A DNA stretch of 64,000 nucleotides from Echinococcus granulosus (lineage: Eukaryota > Platyhelminthes > Cestoda > Cyclophyllidea > Taeniidae). The notes below the pieces were generated by a model. That model had not been told where the DNA came from, did not search any database, and worked only from the letters and a program-made list of their open reading frames with translations. Of this stretch, positions 11,908-23,500 are shown piece after piece (position 1 is the stretch's first letter; every line of letters starts with the position of its first letter). The position numbers and the translations under genes are program-made. The stretch is from NCBI RefSeq assembly GCF_000524195.1, contig NW_020170541.1, forward strand, positions 62,001 through 126,000, given 5' to 3'.

Positions 11908-12683
11908 TAGAGTCAACCCATTCTCGCCATCTATGTCTCAGCCGTCTTTCAGTTCCCTGTTTCCTTGCTATTTACCTTTTAATACAACACCTAATTAAAC
12001 AGTCTTGGTGGCGTTTTTTAATTGCCTTTTAATTTTTATGTTCACGGAAGGCGCGGTATTCGCGTTCGTGTTAAATTTAAGCATTCATGCTGATTGTTTC
12101 TATTGTCCATGTTAGATGTCGAAGCATCGTAGTCCCCTACCATGTCGTGCAGTTAACATTTCGTTGTCTGTGGCGGTGAGCGATAAACCCCCAGACTCCG
12201 CTTGCCAGTTTAATTCGCGCCATGGAGTGTCTCCATTCTACCTTGGGCGCTTGCTCTCATTCTTTCAACACTCGCTCCTCCCTCTCGCTGCAGCCGTTGT
12301 CTGCCTAGGCTTTTGACGCGTCCATTCTAAGGCCCACATTTGCTCCGAGTGAAGTTTTGACATCTCTACCAAGTCGCTTGTAGCGTAAATTGTTGGAAGT
12401 TTTTCTCAATTATAGGTATTATTGCATACTTCGGAAGCAGTAAACAGCAATCACGCCTGCTTGTGTCAAGGGGGTAACGGTGCGTCTTTGATATGGCAGC
12501 GCACGGAACATGGCCCTTTTTGCAGCAACAAGCCCCACCCCGTCTTCCAGTGCGTTAGTCATGTAAGAAGAGTAAATAAATCAAAACAAAATTAATTACC
12601 AATTCACAAGAGGCTACAACAACACAGAAGTTAAGTGAGGAATGTTTGCACGCGGATGATTGCAGGAACTCTTTTTGATTTTG
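11908..12683. other. Intergenic region between TBCE and CCDC61 3' ends
   Basis: These 776 bases separate two convergent stop codons and should hold both 3' UTRs. The part from 12116 to 12320 is less AT-rich than its surroundings and holds a 66-codon frame without recognisable protein features. I see nothing else. Confidence 0.5.
11994..11999 (+). terminator. Poly(A) signal of TBCE
   Basis: ATTAAA lies 87 bases past the TBCE stop codon. This common variant hexamer at the usual distance makes it the best candidate; a canonical AATAAA at 12575-12580 is an alternative further on. Confidence 0.4.
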
Positions 12684-15600
12684 CTAGACAGGGAGATGCG
12701 AAAAGTAGTTACTGAGATAGCCCTGCAGGTTGTCCAATCTTCGGTTCAAGTCATTGAGCTCGCGGTTGAGATGGGTATCATTAGAGGGGAGGGGAATCCT
12801 TGCTAAAAGGAAAACACTTTGAGGTTTTTTTCGATCCTTCTGAATGTTTCAATGGATTAAAATTCAGGTAAATAACCCTGAAGTAACACCCTATTAGAAG
12901 AAATCAAAAGATGTGGACAAACATTTTTGGAAAACAGGATTAAAACACTCAAATTCGATAGTTACTCATTGCGACTCGGAACTTCTATGGTGCTGCGATA
13001 GGTCTGAGTGCCGTCTACTGATTTGCAATAAACAATGAGCAAGCCAGAGAAAAAATAACTTAAAAGGAGACAAGAATCCTCAACCCGTGAAGAAACACGA
13101 ATTTGTGAAGCGCCAAAGTGTTTAATGTCCAGGATTTACAAAAAATTCTCGAAATCCTAAGAGCTCCACAGGTAGAAATGTTTCATGGGAACTTACTTTC
13201 CGCAATTTCCTATTGGGAGCTCCGTGGATTTTCGAGCCAATAGACTGAATGCCAGAAAAGCATGGATTCATTGAAACGCTTTAAAATAACTCTACATAAA
13301 TTCTGAAATATAATACCCAGATCTTCAACATTTGACAACTCCTCGTAATTCCCATCTCAAGATTGAATAGGTCGGCACCTAATGATCACAAGGTTACATT
13401 AGAATAGATATGCGAAATACTTCTTAATCATCGAATTGCTTATAAAGTGAGGAAACTCCGAAATCCGTGATAACAGTTTTGAATACCTTTGAGGTCACAT
13501 GAAAATCACGAAAAAAAGTAGCTGGAAAAGGATGAGATATCGTAGTAGGCTGCTTTAGGGATTACTAAAAGATCGCGAAAGATAAGTGATGCTAACTAGA
13601 GCGTCGGAACACATAAGCCCAAAAAGAGTTTTTGTTATTTTCAAACATAACTCGTATCAATTTATGTTAAAAATACTTCTAAACTTTTCAATTTCTCCCA
13701 CAACAGCCAGTGAAAGTTTGCAAATAGGGGAGCATGAGTTCAGTATTTGCCAGTATATTTGCTCGATTGCTTAACTCCAAACTCCCAAATTTTAACCAAT
13801 TGGTGTCAGTTCAGAGTCCGAATCCCGAGTTTAGATAAATCACAGCTGCCACCTGCCTGACCAAATATGTGCCTGCCTTTAAATAAAATGCGGTCCCACC
13901 AACCTCTGGAACCTTCCGGGATTCGACAAAGTATACTCAATGTGGAAGGAATCATATTATTTCAACGGAAAGGGGCGAAATAACCAAGTTACATGTTATT
14001 GAACAACTTAACAATATGATCAAAAAGGCCTCGGGGATTTTGTTAATTCACAGCCCGGAACCGTGGTGTAATTTTAGGCCTCTTGCTCCAAAAATGCCAT
14101 TACCTACAGCGAAAACTTTACGTCAAAGCCTTTCAATCACATTACCTGTACAAAACCCAAAGCCTCGACAAAAAGTAGCCAGTGGAAACTTTGGTAACGA
14201 GTTAAAAATCATAAACGTCTTAACCATGAAGGTGCTCGCGAAAAACATCGCTTCAAGTAAGAGCAACTCTTTAAAAATAAACAACACAAACTTTGGTCGG
14301 GTCGACTCAATTGATGGATTGCATTTCTAGAATAAAGTAATGCCTTTATGAGAAACTATTTTTGAAAGATATCCTATGAAAATTTAGGCAATTCTTTACA
14401 GTAAACCATTAATCAAGTACGCGAAAACTTCCGTATTGCATTAAGCTAGTATTTTAAAGACAATAGGAACAATTCTTGTGAAAAAATGAATTTATCGACG
14501 GCAGAAGTTAGAATCGTGCATGCTCTAAGCTCTCCCAATGTTCCGCTACATCCTAACAAGATAATAAGATCTATACAGCTCTGTACGCCCATACAATCCT
14601 TCCACAAGCGCTATTCAGTTCAAAATAAGGACAAAATTGGGAACTAATGACAAGACTACAAGCTACCTTATGGACTATTACACTACCTGAAGGCTTTTTT
14701 ACAGCTTCTGGTTCAAAACAGCGTTAACAAATTCAGAATTCTAAATCAGAAACCTGATCTTCAGCGCTCCTCCAAAGAACCTGCGGTACAATTTCATTGA
14801 TTCACGAGATTGCTAACTTTAAGGAAATTGTACCTTTTCTCCCTTGACCGACAAGCATGCTGGGGATTGTAGTCGCTCAGACCATGGAAGTCACTTTCAG
14901 CTGAAGTCAACCTATCCCACCCACAGGATGCTACGACTGTGGCCGACTTGTTGAGGTATTGCTTCAAAAGCAGTAGACGACGCTGCTGTAGAGTGTGCGT
15001 GTCCAGGGTCACATCGCAATGGGCAGCTGGAAAACGCGATTGGATGCGAAAAGCAGGAGAGGCAGATTGGTGTGAAAGACGAGAGATTTCTTCGAGTTTT
15101 CTAGGTCGCAAAAAATTAAACATTTGGCGACACCTGGTGAGAACCAAGAATTAACTAAATGTGCATATAAGTAGCTAAAATACATAACCACATAAATCCT
15201 CATGGGAAAATTTCAAACAATAGACCGCAACATCCAGGATGGCAGCTTGTCGAAATATACGGTTTAAGCTGACCACTCACCTTTTCTGCTTCACTTCTTG
15301 TTGTTTCCTGCGTTGCTCATGAACGTACGCGGTGGGATCAAAACGCCCTTAAAAGGAAACGAAAAAAATAGATATGGATGGATTCAATATTTGTAACCCA
15401 AACCTAGCACGGTGAAAGCCTTTAATTGCCAGGAATTCACCGACATTTCCAACTGCTCACGAAGAAACTTGGTGATATATGGATAAATGGATCTTATTTG
15501 ATCTATATAATCATTATCAACGAAAGTTAGTGTCATGCCACCGTGACAGAAATCAACTAATAGGCCGTCACTTACTGCATCTACTCGAGTAAAGTGAGCA

Positions 15601-16877
15601 TGATCGACTGAGTTTCCTTGGAGAATTCGAAGACATACGAGGCTGTTGGTAACACTGGTGAGATCTCGAGGTGGAAAGAGAATGAGAGGAGCCGCACGAG
15701 CGTCCACCACGCAACAATGACCGCTCCGAATTATTAGTCATGCTGCCCACACGACTAGCAGGTCCTGCACTGTTGGAACAACAGTTCCATTTAAAAGAAT
15801 AAAGATCAGCCAAAGCTATGTTTGCTAGTTCCTAGTTGCACATAAGGAAATAACTAATGCTAACTCAGGATCTAATGAGCGATGATATCCACATTCAACC
15901 AACGATTCAAACCGAAAGCTTCAACGGATTACTACTCCCTAAACATACACCACACTCTGATGCAAACGGCCCCCGGAGTTGTGTGAAGACGTTGATATTG
16001 ATGACGAGCGCCGATTTAGTGGATAACCCATTGAGGAGGACATTATTTTTGGAGATATATTTGGTCTGTTTGCGCTGTGAGATGAACAATTTCGTGCAGA
16101 TGAGACATTCCCTAATTCATGATTATCTTTACCATGGAGAATATGAAGAATAGATCTGAGGCGATTCAGCTCAGCAAGAGCATTGTCTCTCTCACTCTCT
16201 AAAACAGCGATTCTTGAGAAAATCAGGCAGTCTAAACAGCATACCTATTCTTGTATTCACCATCATCAAAGGACGAGCTACAACTTCCGACAATTCCCTT
16301 GTAGTTACACTTATTGAAACAAGCGTCGCGCAGTCTGTGAATCTTTTTAAAGAGTGCTTCTTTGTCTACGACGCCAAAATATGTAAGGGGTAGGGGGTAA
16401 AATGTTCTATCGAAATCAGAAATATAAGTCAAAATGAGGTAACGACGGTTGACCGGATTCTCTTTACCGGTAGAAAATCCGAGACTATTTCGCTTCAGCC
16501 TCAATTTTTGAAAGTTTTCTAGATCGTCATAACTGACGAAATCGATGCTCAGTGATTTTGTTCGCTTTAAGTACAAAAATCAAGGAATAGATAAAGTTAC
16601 CTGACATAACACAGAATGGAGCATTGTAAGAAAGACACTAAAGCGCTTGAAATTGCCCGTTTTCTTTGTAAGTTCTTCAATATCTGAATCAAAATAAAGA
16701 CGTCAAATGGAACCTACAATGCGGAGAAAAACTACCGCGCCACTCCTCGTCACTACACTGATCACGAACCTCGACCTTTAAGGTTTTGCCTCGATCATTA
16801 ACAAACGCGACGAAGTGCTCACGATAAGAAAATGAAAACAATCCGGAGAAATATGATGATCTATTACCGTTCCTCAT
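12684..16877 (-). CDS. CCDC61: Coiled-coil domain-containing protein 61 (VFL3 family)
   Basis: CCDC61/VFL3 is a centriole and basal-body protein of the XRCC4/SAS-6 structural superfamily, needed for basal-body positioning in ciliated cells. Minus-strand exons are 16718-16877, 16601-16683, 16245-16564, 15949-16212, 15576-15769, 15281-15347, 14834-15133 and 12684-12798. They give 500 residues (human 512) with every phase matching. The head domain (about 1-140) holds TLKVEVRDQCSDEEWRG, the ELTKKTGNFKRF motif, SIDFVSYDDLENF and RRYLILTYISDFDRTFYPLP. A coiled coil follows (NRIAVLESERDNALAELNRL). A Ser-rich linker precedes the conserved RRFDPTAYVHEQRRKQ motif in exon 6. The last exon encodes a short C-terminal coil (NRELNDLNRRLDNLQGYLS), the counterpart of the human C-terminal helix. 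The exon 4 donor and exon 5 acceptor were chosen by phase and splice quality and are the least certain. The gene is divergent from the DDHD phospholipase. Confidence 0.9.
12799..14833 (-). other. Intron 7 of CCDC61
   Basis: This 2.0 kb stretch is bounded by a donor (AAAAG then gtacaa, minus strand) and an acceptor (gcaag). It is AT-rich with no gene I can support. A plus-strand frame of 104 codons at 14016-14330 looks random in composition. Confidence 0.6.
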
Positions 16878-17543
16878 AAGCAAATTGCGGAAGGTCCATC
16901 AAGCAACCATCGCAAAAAACCAGGAATTTTAGGTCATGCACACAGACAAAGGCTAAGATCACTGATAAATTTAAACATGCACATGGATGTTAATGAGGCT
17001 TTCATAAGATCCACAACCTTTTGGTACTGTAATATTGCATGTAACCTAGCAACTTAGGATTTTCTGCAGAGTGCTAAGTGTTTAACAAGTCAAAATTGTT
17101 CGTATTTTACAATCAAGGGAAGCATTGCAGTGTGCTATTTGTTTTTCAGAAATGCTATTTTTGACTACTTGCATTAATTTTGTTTAATACTAGCATTTGG
17201 AAAATTAAACTAACCTTTTTATTTAGTGCCTGTTTATTTGTGCAAGTTTTATTGTAACGTCTACATTTGTCAGAACTTTTTCTGGGTCCCCTGCGTCCAG
17301 TAGCGCATTCCGAAAATTATTCCTTTGGGAGAGCATTCGTCCATAACAGTTTTAAGCCTTATAATCATTCGGATTTTGTTTGGTTCACAAATTACACGAC
17401 TTCGTTGCATGAGGGTTTAAGTGACTCACAAGGCTGTGCGTTTGGTGTACTCGGTGGGCCTTTTGCTTTGGTCGTTGTGTTTTGCCGGTAGCGTTTTTCC
17501 TATGTTAACTCTATAATCGTCCGTAATATTATCCATACGCGTT
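16878..17543. promoter_or_regulatory. Divergent upstream region of CCDC61 and the DDHD phospholipase
   Basis: Only 666 bases separate the start codons of the two divergent genes, so the promoters of both probably lie here. It is strongly AT-rich up to about 17270 and more mixed after that. No TATA box or known factor site can be assigned with confidence. Confidence 0.5.
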
Positions 17544-20500
17544 ATGGTTAACTCGGAAATACAGACTTCCTCCCTTTTTGACGGTCGGGTCACTGCTAAT
17601 TCGTTGGGTGGTTTACCGTTTGATGACTCAAATTCAATTAAACCCACAAGAGTTCGTTGGTTTTACAAAGACGAAGCGACAAAAAGATGGATCCCCTTTA
17701 GCGGCTATGACTCGATTATTATCGAGCTCAATTACCTCAATCTTCTGAAAACCCGCGGGTCTGGGCATTCTGTTGAAACTGTTGACAGTCTTAGACCTCT
17801 TCTCGTTCGAGAAGGTCTTTACGAGGTCGATATTGTTACTAATCATTGCTATCCTGTGTACTGGGAGTGTGAGTTCTTTGAGTTTCTCTTGTTTCAAAAC
17901 CCATTGTTAAGGTTATTCTCATATTTTCTTACCAATTTTTCTCTCAGCTTCCACAGGTCCAACTGATATATTACGCGGGACATGGTTCAAAGATCCTGGC
18001 GGACCAAACTGTGTTCCCATTGACGACGAATCAATGGTAGAACAGCTTGAATCCACGCACGCTTTGCTGAGTCGCCGGCTATTTGATACAGAATCAATAC
18101 GGTCCGATAGTTTGTCACCCAAATTGGATAGCGAAGATGAGACCGGTGCTGAAACTACGTCCTCCATCACTTCAATATTCTCTGCTTCATCGAGGCCGAT
18201 ATGCACGTTTTTTCCTGACCCAGTGTTACTTTTTACTTTACTAAGCATCGCACCAATCTATTTTTATCAGTGTTTAATGATTAGGAGAGTTCTCTAGTCC
18301 ACTCCGAATTTGAAACCACCCGGCATGTTCCCGTGAAGAACTATGCCCTTAATATTTTCATTCTTGATCGCTTTTATGGTGAATCATTTAGTTAGCTACT
18401 CCAAAGACAGTTTTAAGCCCGCCTTTGTTTTATGCGTACCTAGGTATTTACTTGCTCACATTCCTTTTAGAACTATGTAATCACTTATTATTTATCTACT
18501 CAATTTCACTACTTTATCGACTTAAATCTCCTCAATCAACAGCTGTGATTGTGACCATTGACTTGAACGCTTCTAACTCATACTTCGTTTTTTAGAATTC
18601 TAAGTGGCTGCTTGGTTCATTTATTAAAATGTCATTCGTTTGCTAAATGAAACGCGCGAGCGTTACTTCAACGCGTTCTGATACAGGAGTAGTTATCATT
18701 CTACCCACAGCTGTTTACATTAAAATCCTCACGCCATTATCGGATTAAATACTAGGCTAGCACACACACGTCCCCTTTACTCACAATCTCTTGCGTCTAC
18801 CTAGTTACATCACCTGATTTTTTGTGTGAGCTGAGACCAAATTTACCAACCGTGATAACTTCATTGTCATCTCATTCGTTTAAATTTCTTTATATAGAGC
18901 CTTTGTTTTTATGCATATGTTGTCATTCAATTTGTCCGATTTTTTGTTGTTTATTTGTTACCACTATTTGCTGTACTCTTCCCATTTAAATGCTATTTGC
19001 GGATTATTTGGCACCACCGATCGATGCGAAATGTTGTTGGATTTTACAGTTTCTCCTACCATGCATGTCTGAGATCTGCCAATCCAGCGTTTTGTTTTGC
19101 TTTTCATAGGTGTTCACACGCTGAAATTTGCTGACTGCCATGTCGACTGGTATTCATTGGATGAGGTCTACCTTTACGTGGAAAGTGCTAGTTTCTTCAT
19201 TCGACAGAAATTGGGCATGCAAAAGGGTGAGATATTGTTTAGTTTTACGTTTTTGTCGCGCTTTTCACCTGGTGCCGACGCGTTCATGTGTGTGATCTCA
19301 TTTCGTCTTCCCAGTTGTCCCCAAAGGTGTTATTTACACAAATTCAAAATTAGCTTTATTAGCAGCACAAATAAAGGCTGGGGAACTAGTTGCAATAGCT
19401 GTGCGGTCGTCTGTGGACTTGAAACGGTTTTTATCCCCTTGCACAGTGATTTAGTCATACCCGTCTTTTGTCCTTAAAATAAAATCTATTTGTCTATGGA
19501 TCCAGTAACAAGGAAGTCTAGAAGGGAATCGCACCGTTATTTATTCTAGAAAGGCATTTTCGGTGAAAATGGTCCGGTTGTTTTTGCACTGTGCAGTGTA
19601 GTCTGTGCCAGTCAGCATCGTTCCACGGTCTTGGAAATTATGTGATCTCTATTTGTCTTTCTCGTCTACTCATCATTTCATTTTATTATTTACAGTAGTC
19701 AGTCGGTCGGCTGTAGCCTGCTATATGGAAAGTGGGTCATCAGACCTCCTGTATGGGGAGGGCTTTATTTACTTTAATCTGACTGCTTTGCTGGACTTTC
19801 ATTAGAAAGTTTCGGTACCTGATCCTTATTAATTTCTTCTATGCTGCGATAGTGAAATGTGTCTGGCTTGGGGAGGGGGTGTCTTACAATGCCTATTGCT
19901 GAAAACCATGGAATTGGAAATATCTGGTGCAATACCATTAAAATATAAACCATGGATGTCACGCTTTGGATTCATGCTTAGTACGTCTTTCGCCTCAGTT
20001 CACTTTTGGCGACTAAAACTAACTGCTAGGATTGGAATTCTTGAACCTCCAACATTTTTATGTAGGCTCATTAATCACAATTTCGTTAAAGTTTCATGAT
20101 TTTTCCAGTATTTCACACTGTTGGCTCTGCGGAGGAACCATGTTGGAACTTGCATAATTTCCTCTTTAAGCATCCATCGTTTCGTGAAAGTTGTACCAAA
20201 AGGAGGCTTTGAGGGACGATTGATGAATCATGGGCGTGCTTTGAGTACCGCATCTTTTGCCACAGTAACGAATTGGGCCAAGAGAGAAATTTCGTTAACT
20301 ACTAATCTTTTATTATTATTACTTGTCGAACTCGTTTATTCCATATTTTCCTTAATTTTTGTCTCTAAATCAAAACTCCTACAAATATACCAACCCTTTA
20401 CTGATAACATTGTATACACTTGATACTCTCAGTGGAGGTAAGGTATAGTAATACTCTCATTGTTCAATTGAGGGGGTATTACGATTTGTATCGGAGACTT

Positions 20501-23500
20501 ACTATCACTGCGCTTTTAACGGCTCGTATATTATGGCTTTTTTAATTGATCACTTTAAAATAGCTTCAGCGCTTTAATATCCTATCTCTCCATCAAAATT
20601 TTGTTTTGTTGAAATCACTTTTCAATGGCAGTTCTTTTGAAAAGTTAACTTTTACGGGGTGTAACCACTGCGTAGCGAATACCGCCTTTCCGTTACATCT
20701 CTGACATATTTTAGGTCTTCCGACTAAAAAGGTTTTCTTACATTTAATACGTCAATTATTTCATTGGAGTGCTTTCTAAGTGTAAGACGCATTCTCCATA
20801 AGGCGAATGGGTATTTGTCTTTTCTATTGTGGGTCTAAAATGTAGGCCGCAATGAGTTGCAAATTCCACTACTTAAATTGAGTGAAACATTTAATTTTAA
20901 TATAAAATGAAATTAGAGGGTTCATCGATCCTTTGTTTTAACTATATCCCGGTAATGTTTTTGTAAAACTTATCTCTAGGTCCTCTTCTGGGGGTGGATG
21001 GAAACAGCTGCTAGCAAATAATGCGTAGAGATATTTTCAAGTTCTATTTTTGGTGCCTTTTTATGCGAAAAAAGCGCGTAGAATGGGAACTGTAGATCGT
21101 ACGTGTAAAACTGGGGATAAAATACACCGAATTAGTCAAAATATTCACAATTACGCTGAAAATTTATCCTATCAAATGGGATTTACTAATATGTACCAAT
21201 TTCTTTCGTGTGGAAGTAAATGTAATTTCAGAAAATAAGGATTCGAGCATGAAAGACTATTTTACGCTATGGTTTTTTATGCTTTACATCGTCATATTGG
21301 TTTAATTGCTGTATGAGTGACCTTTAGGAATGATGTTTAACTTTAAAGACGTCTAATTTAAAGGATTTGCAAACTTTACCATGGTTTATCATATGTAACT
21401 CACGGCTACCTGAATCCTTATTAAGTGAATGATCGTGATTTTTTAAGAAAAAGTGCCTGAAAATAGACTACGCGACCTCCTCAGGCTGGGTCTTTTAGAG
21501 TCATTTGCATATTACTGCCATTTGGAAAGTATTGTTGGGGTATTTTTAACAGGGACAATGCAAAAAGTCCTAAAATTTCCCATTTTTCTAGCGTGTTTTG
21601 GTTCATAAAATGTTATTAAAATTCTGTTCTTAGTCAAAATATTGAGTATGATATGCGAGCTCTAAGATTGGAATGTACTGGTTTACGTATTAGAGTATTT
21701 TTCTTGCCTTTTTGTGTTATCACTGATATATTACTTTCTTACTATTGCAATATCATTTTTGAGCTTTCGAACTCCGTACTTTGTTATCCAAAGTGGTTCT
21801 TCAATCTCGATAGTTCGATACGATGTGGTCTTTCCGAAACAATCTCTTTGCTACTATATTTAATTCAATTTTTGAGTTGTTTTAGAATAAGATGTGAAAT
21901 GGAAGGGGTCACGTCTTACAAAGTTGTTTTGCCCTCCACTGCCTCATTTCCATTTCGGTGATCACAGTACCTGGATCAAGTTTTTGTCCACCAATAGACC
22001 GCAAAGATAAACCAAAAGACCCAATCATGTGGTTTCTCATCCTTTTATGCAATAGTTGGAACTCGTCTGGGTCGTGGCTACCACGAAGAGGCAGGGTTTG
22101 ATCCGGAACCTCCGAGTTTTTCACACCTTTGCTTCGTAGTCCATGGAATGGGTCAGAAATACCTCAAGGGTTCCATCATTACTGCCTGTGATGGGTAGGT
22201 CCACTTTCAGCTACTTTGTTTTTTTTCTCCCCGTCAAATCGCCTAAAATCCGCTTCTTTCTGTAAATGGCTTGATTGTGGTGCCACAAAAGGCCTCGATG
22301 GCTCGAAGTGTGATCGGTTATGGGCAAGTAGTGTGGAAGCCGTAAAGCAGCAGTTTAAATGTCCACGGAAACCAATTGGAAATAGGGTACAAATTAACGG
22401 ATTGCCGCTTATTCCAATATGAGGCGGAAACGGCGATGATAAGATGAATTTGCATCAGAGTGGAAGGGATTCTTTTTAATGATAACAGTTTATTCATTCA
22501 CCACTTCTTTTGGATGCAGTCTGCGACATATGCATCTTGTATGTCAGCCGTATTCAGCAGCAACCATGGCCTAAAGCGATAGTGTTGTATTGTTTTTAGA
22601 TTTATTGTAGTCCAGTATTGGACTAGGTGTTTGGGTTTTACTTATCACCCACTTAGACCGATATTTTTTTTACTTAATGGATATGGCACGAATTGGGCAA
22701 TCCTGGTTACGATTCTTTGCGGATCTAGGCATGCGCTTTGAACAACTCCACTTTGTGAAAAACAGTCTTAATGTGTCAATGTGAACTCTTATGTGCTGTT
22801 TTTTTCCATTGAATTAACAAATTTTAGTAGTGTTCAATAATTTTCAGGATCACCGAATGAATTTGGCTTTCGCGAGTATTTGTTAGTGGAGTGTCCTATA
22901 CAGCGCATACCTTTCATTTCAGTGACTTTTCTTACTTCAGAAATGGATAATTTTTCTTTAACTGAAGATAATGATTAATTAAACCTGTCAGGCCCCATCA
23001 AGAGCCCATGCAATGTAGTGGGTGGAGTAAATTAAAGTGTAATGATAAGGTTTTCGAAATTCCTCAAAACGTTATAACCTTGGTGCCACGTGAGTTTGCT
23101 AGCGGTTAAGAGTGGTGAAAGGTGTGCTAAATGACGGCTTTTTTCAACACCACCAACTCCTATTTTCTTCCCTCTCCCCTTTGATTTTGTCCACTAAATT
23201 TTCAATCATTCGTTGTCTAAAAATTACTCCGCCTCCCGATTGGTTGATACAGTCTGGACTATTGGGCACATACGTACCCACTTAAGGCAACTAGCGCTAG
23301 CGGGAATGTCAATCACACAGCCTGAATTTGCTAATGACCACCATTGCCCTTCACTATTGACCTCTGCTTCCCCAAAGAACTGGTTCTGCGTGGATTTGTG
23401 TTTTGGCAAAAAAAGCCGTCGTTTACGTTTGGTACCTAGTCCAAGTAGTTGGAATCGCAGCTTGGTTATAATGGTGCTCGCCGTTAAATTGTCATTAACT

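Noticed and set aside
12116..12316. 66-codon plus-strand frame downstream of TBCE
   Set aside because: Too short, no motif, and located in the expected 3' UTR or spacer.
14016..14330. 104-codon plus-strand frame inside CCDC61 intron 7
   Set aside because: Low-complexity Lys/Asn/Ser content typical of AT-rich DNA and no splice partner.
14794..14833. In-frame extension of CCDC61 exon 7 to a stop codon
   Set aside because: It lies past a good donor (AAAAG then gtacaa), and splicing there gives a phase-matched final exon with the expected C-terminal coil.
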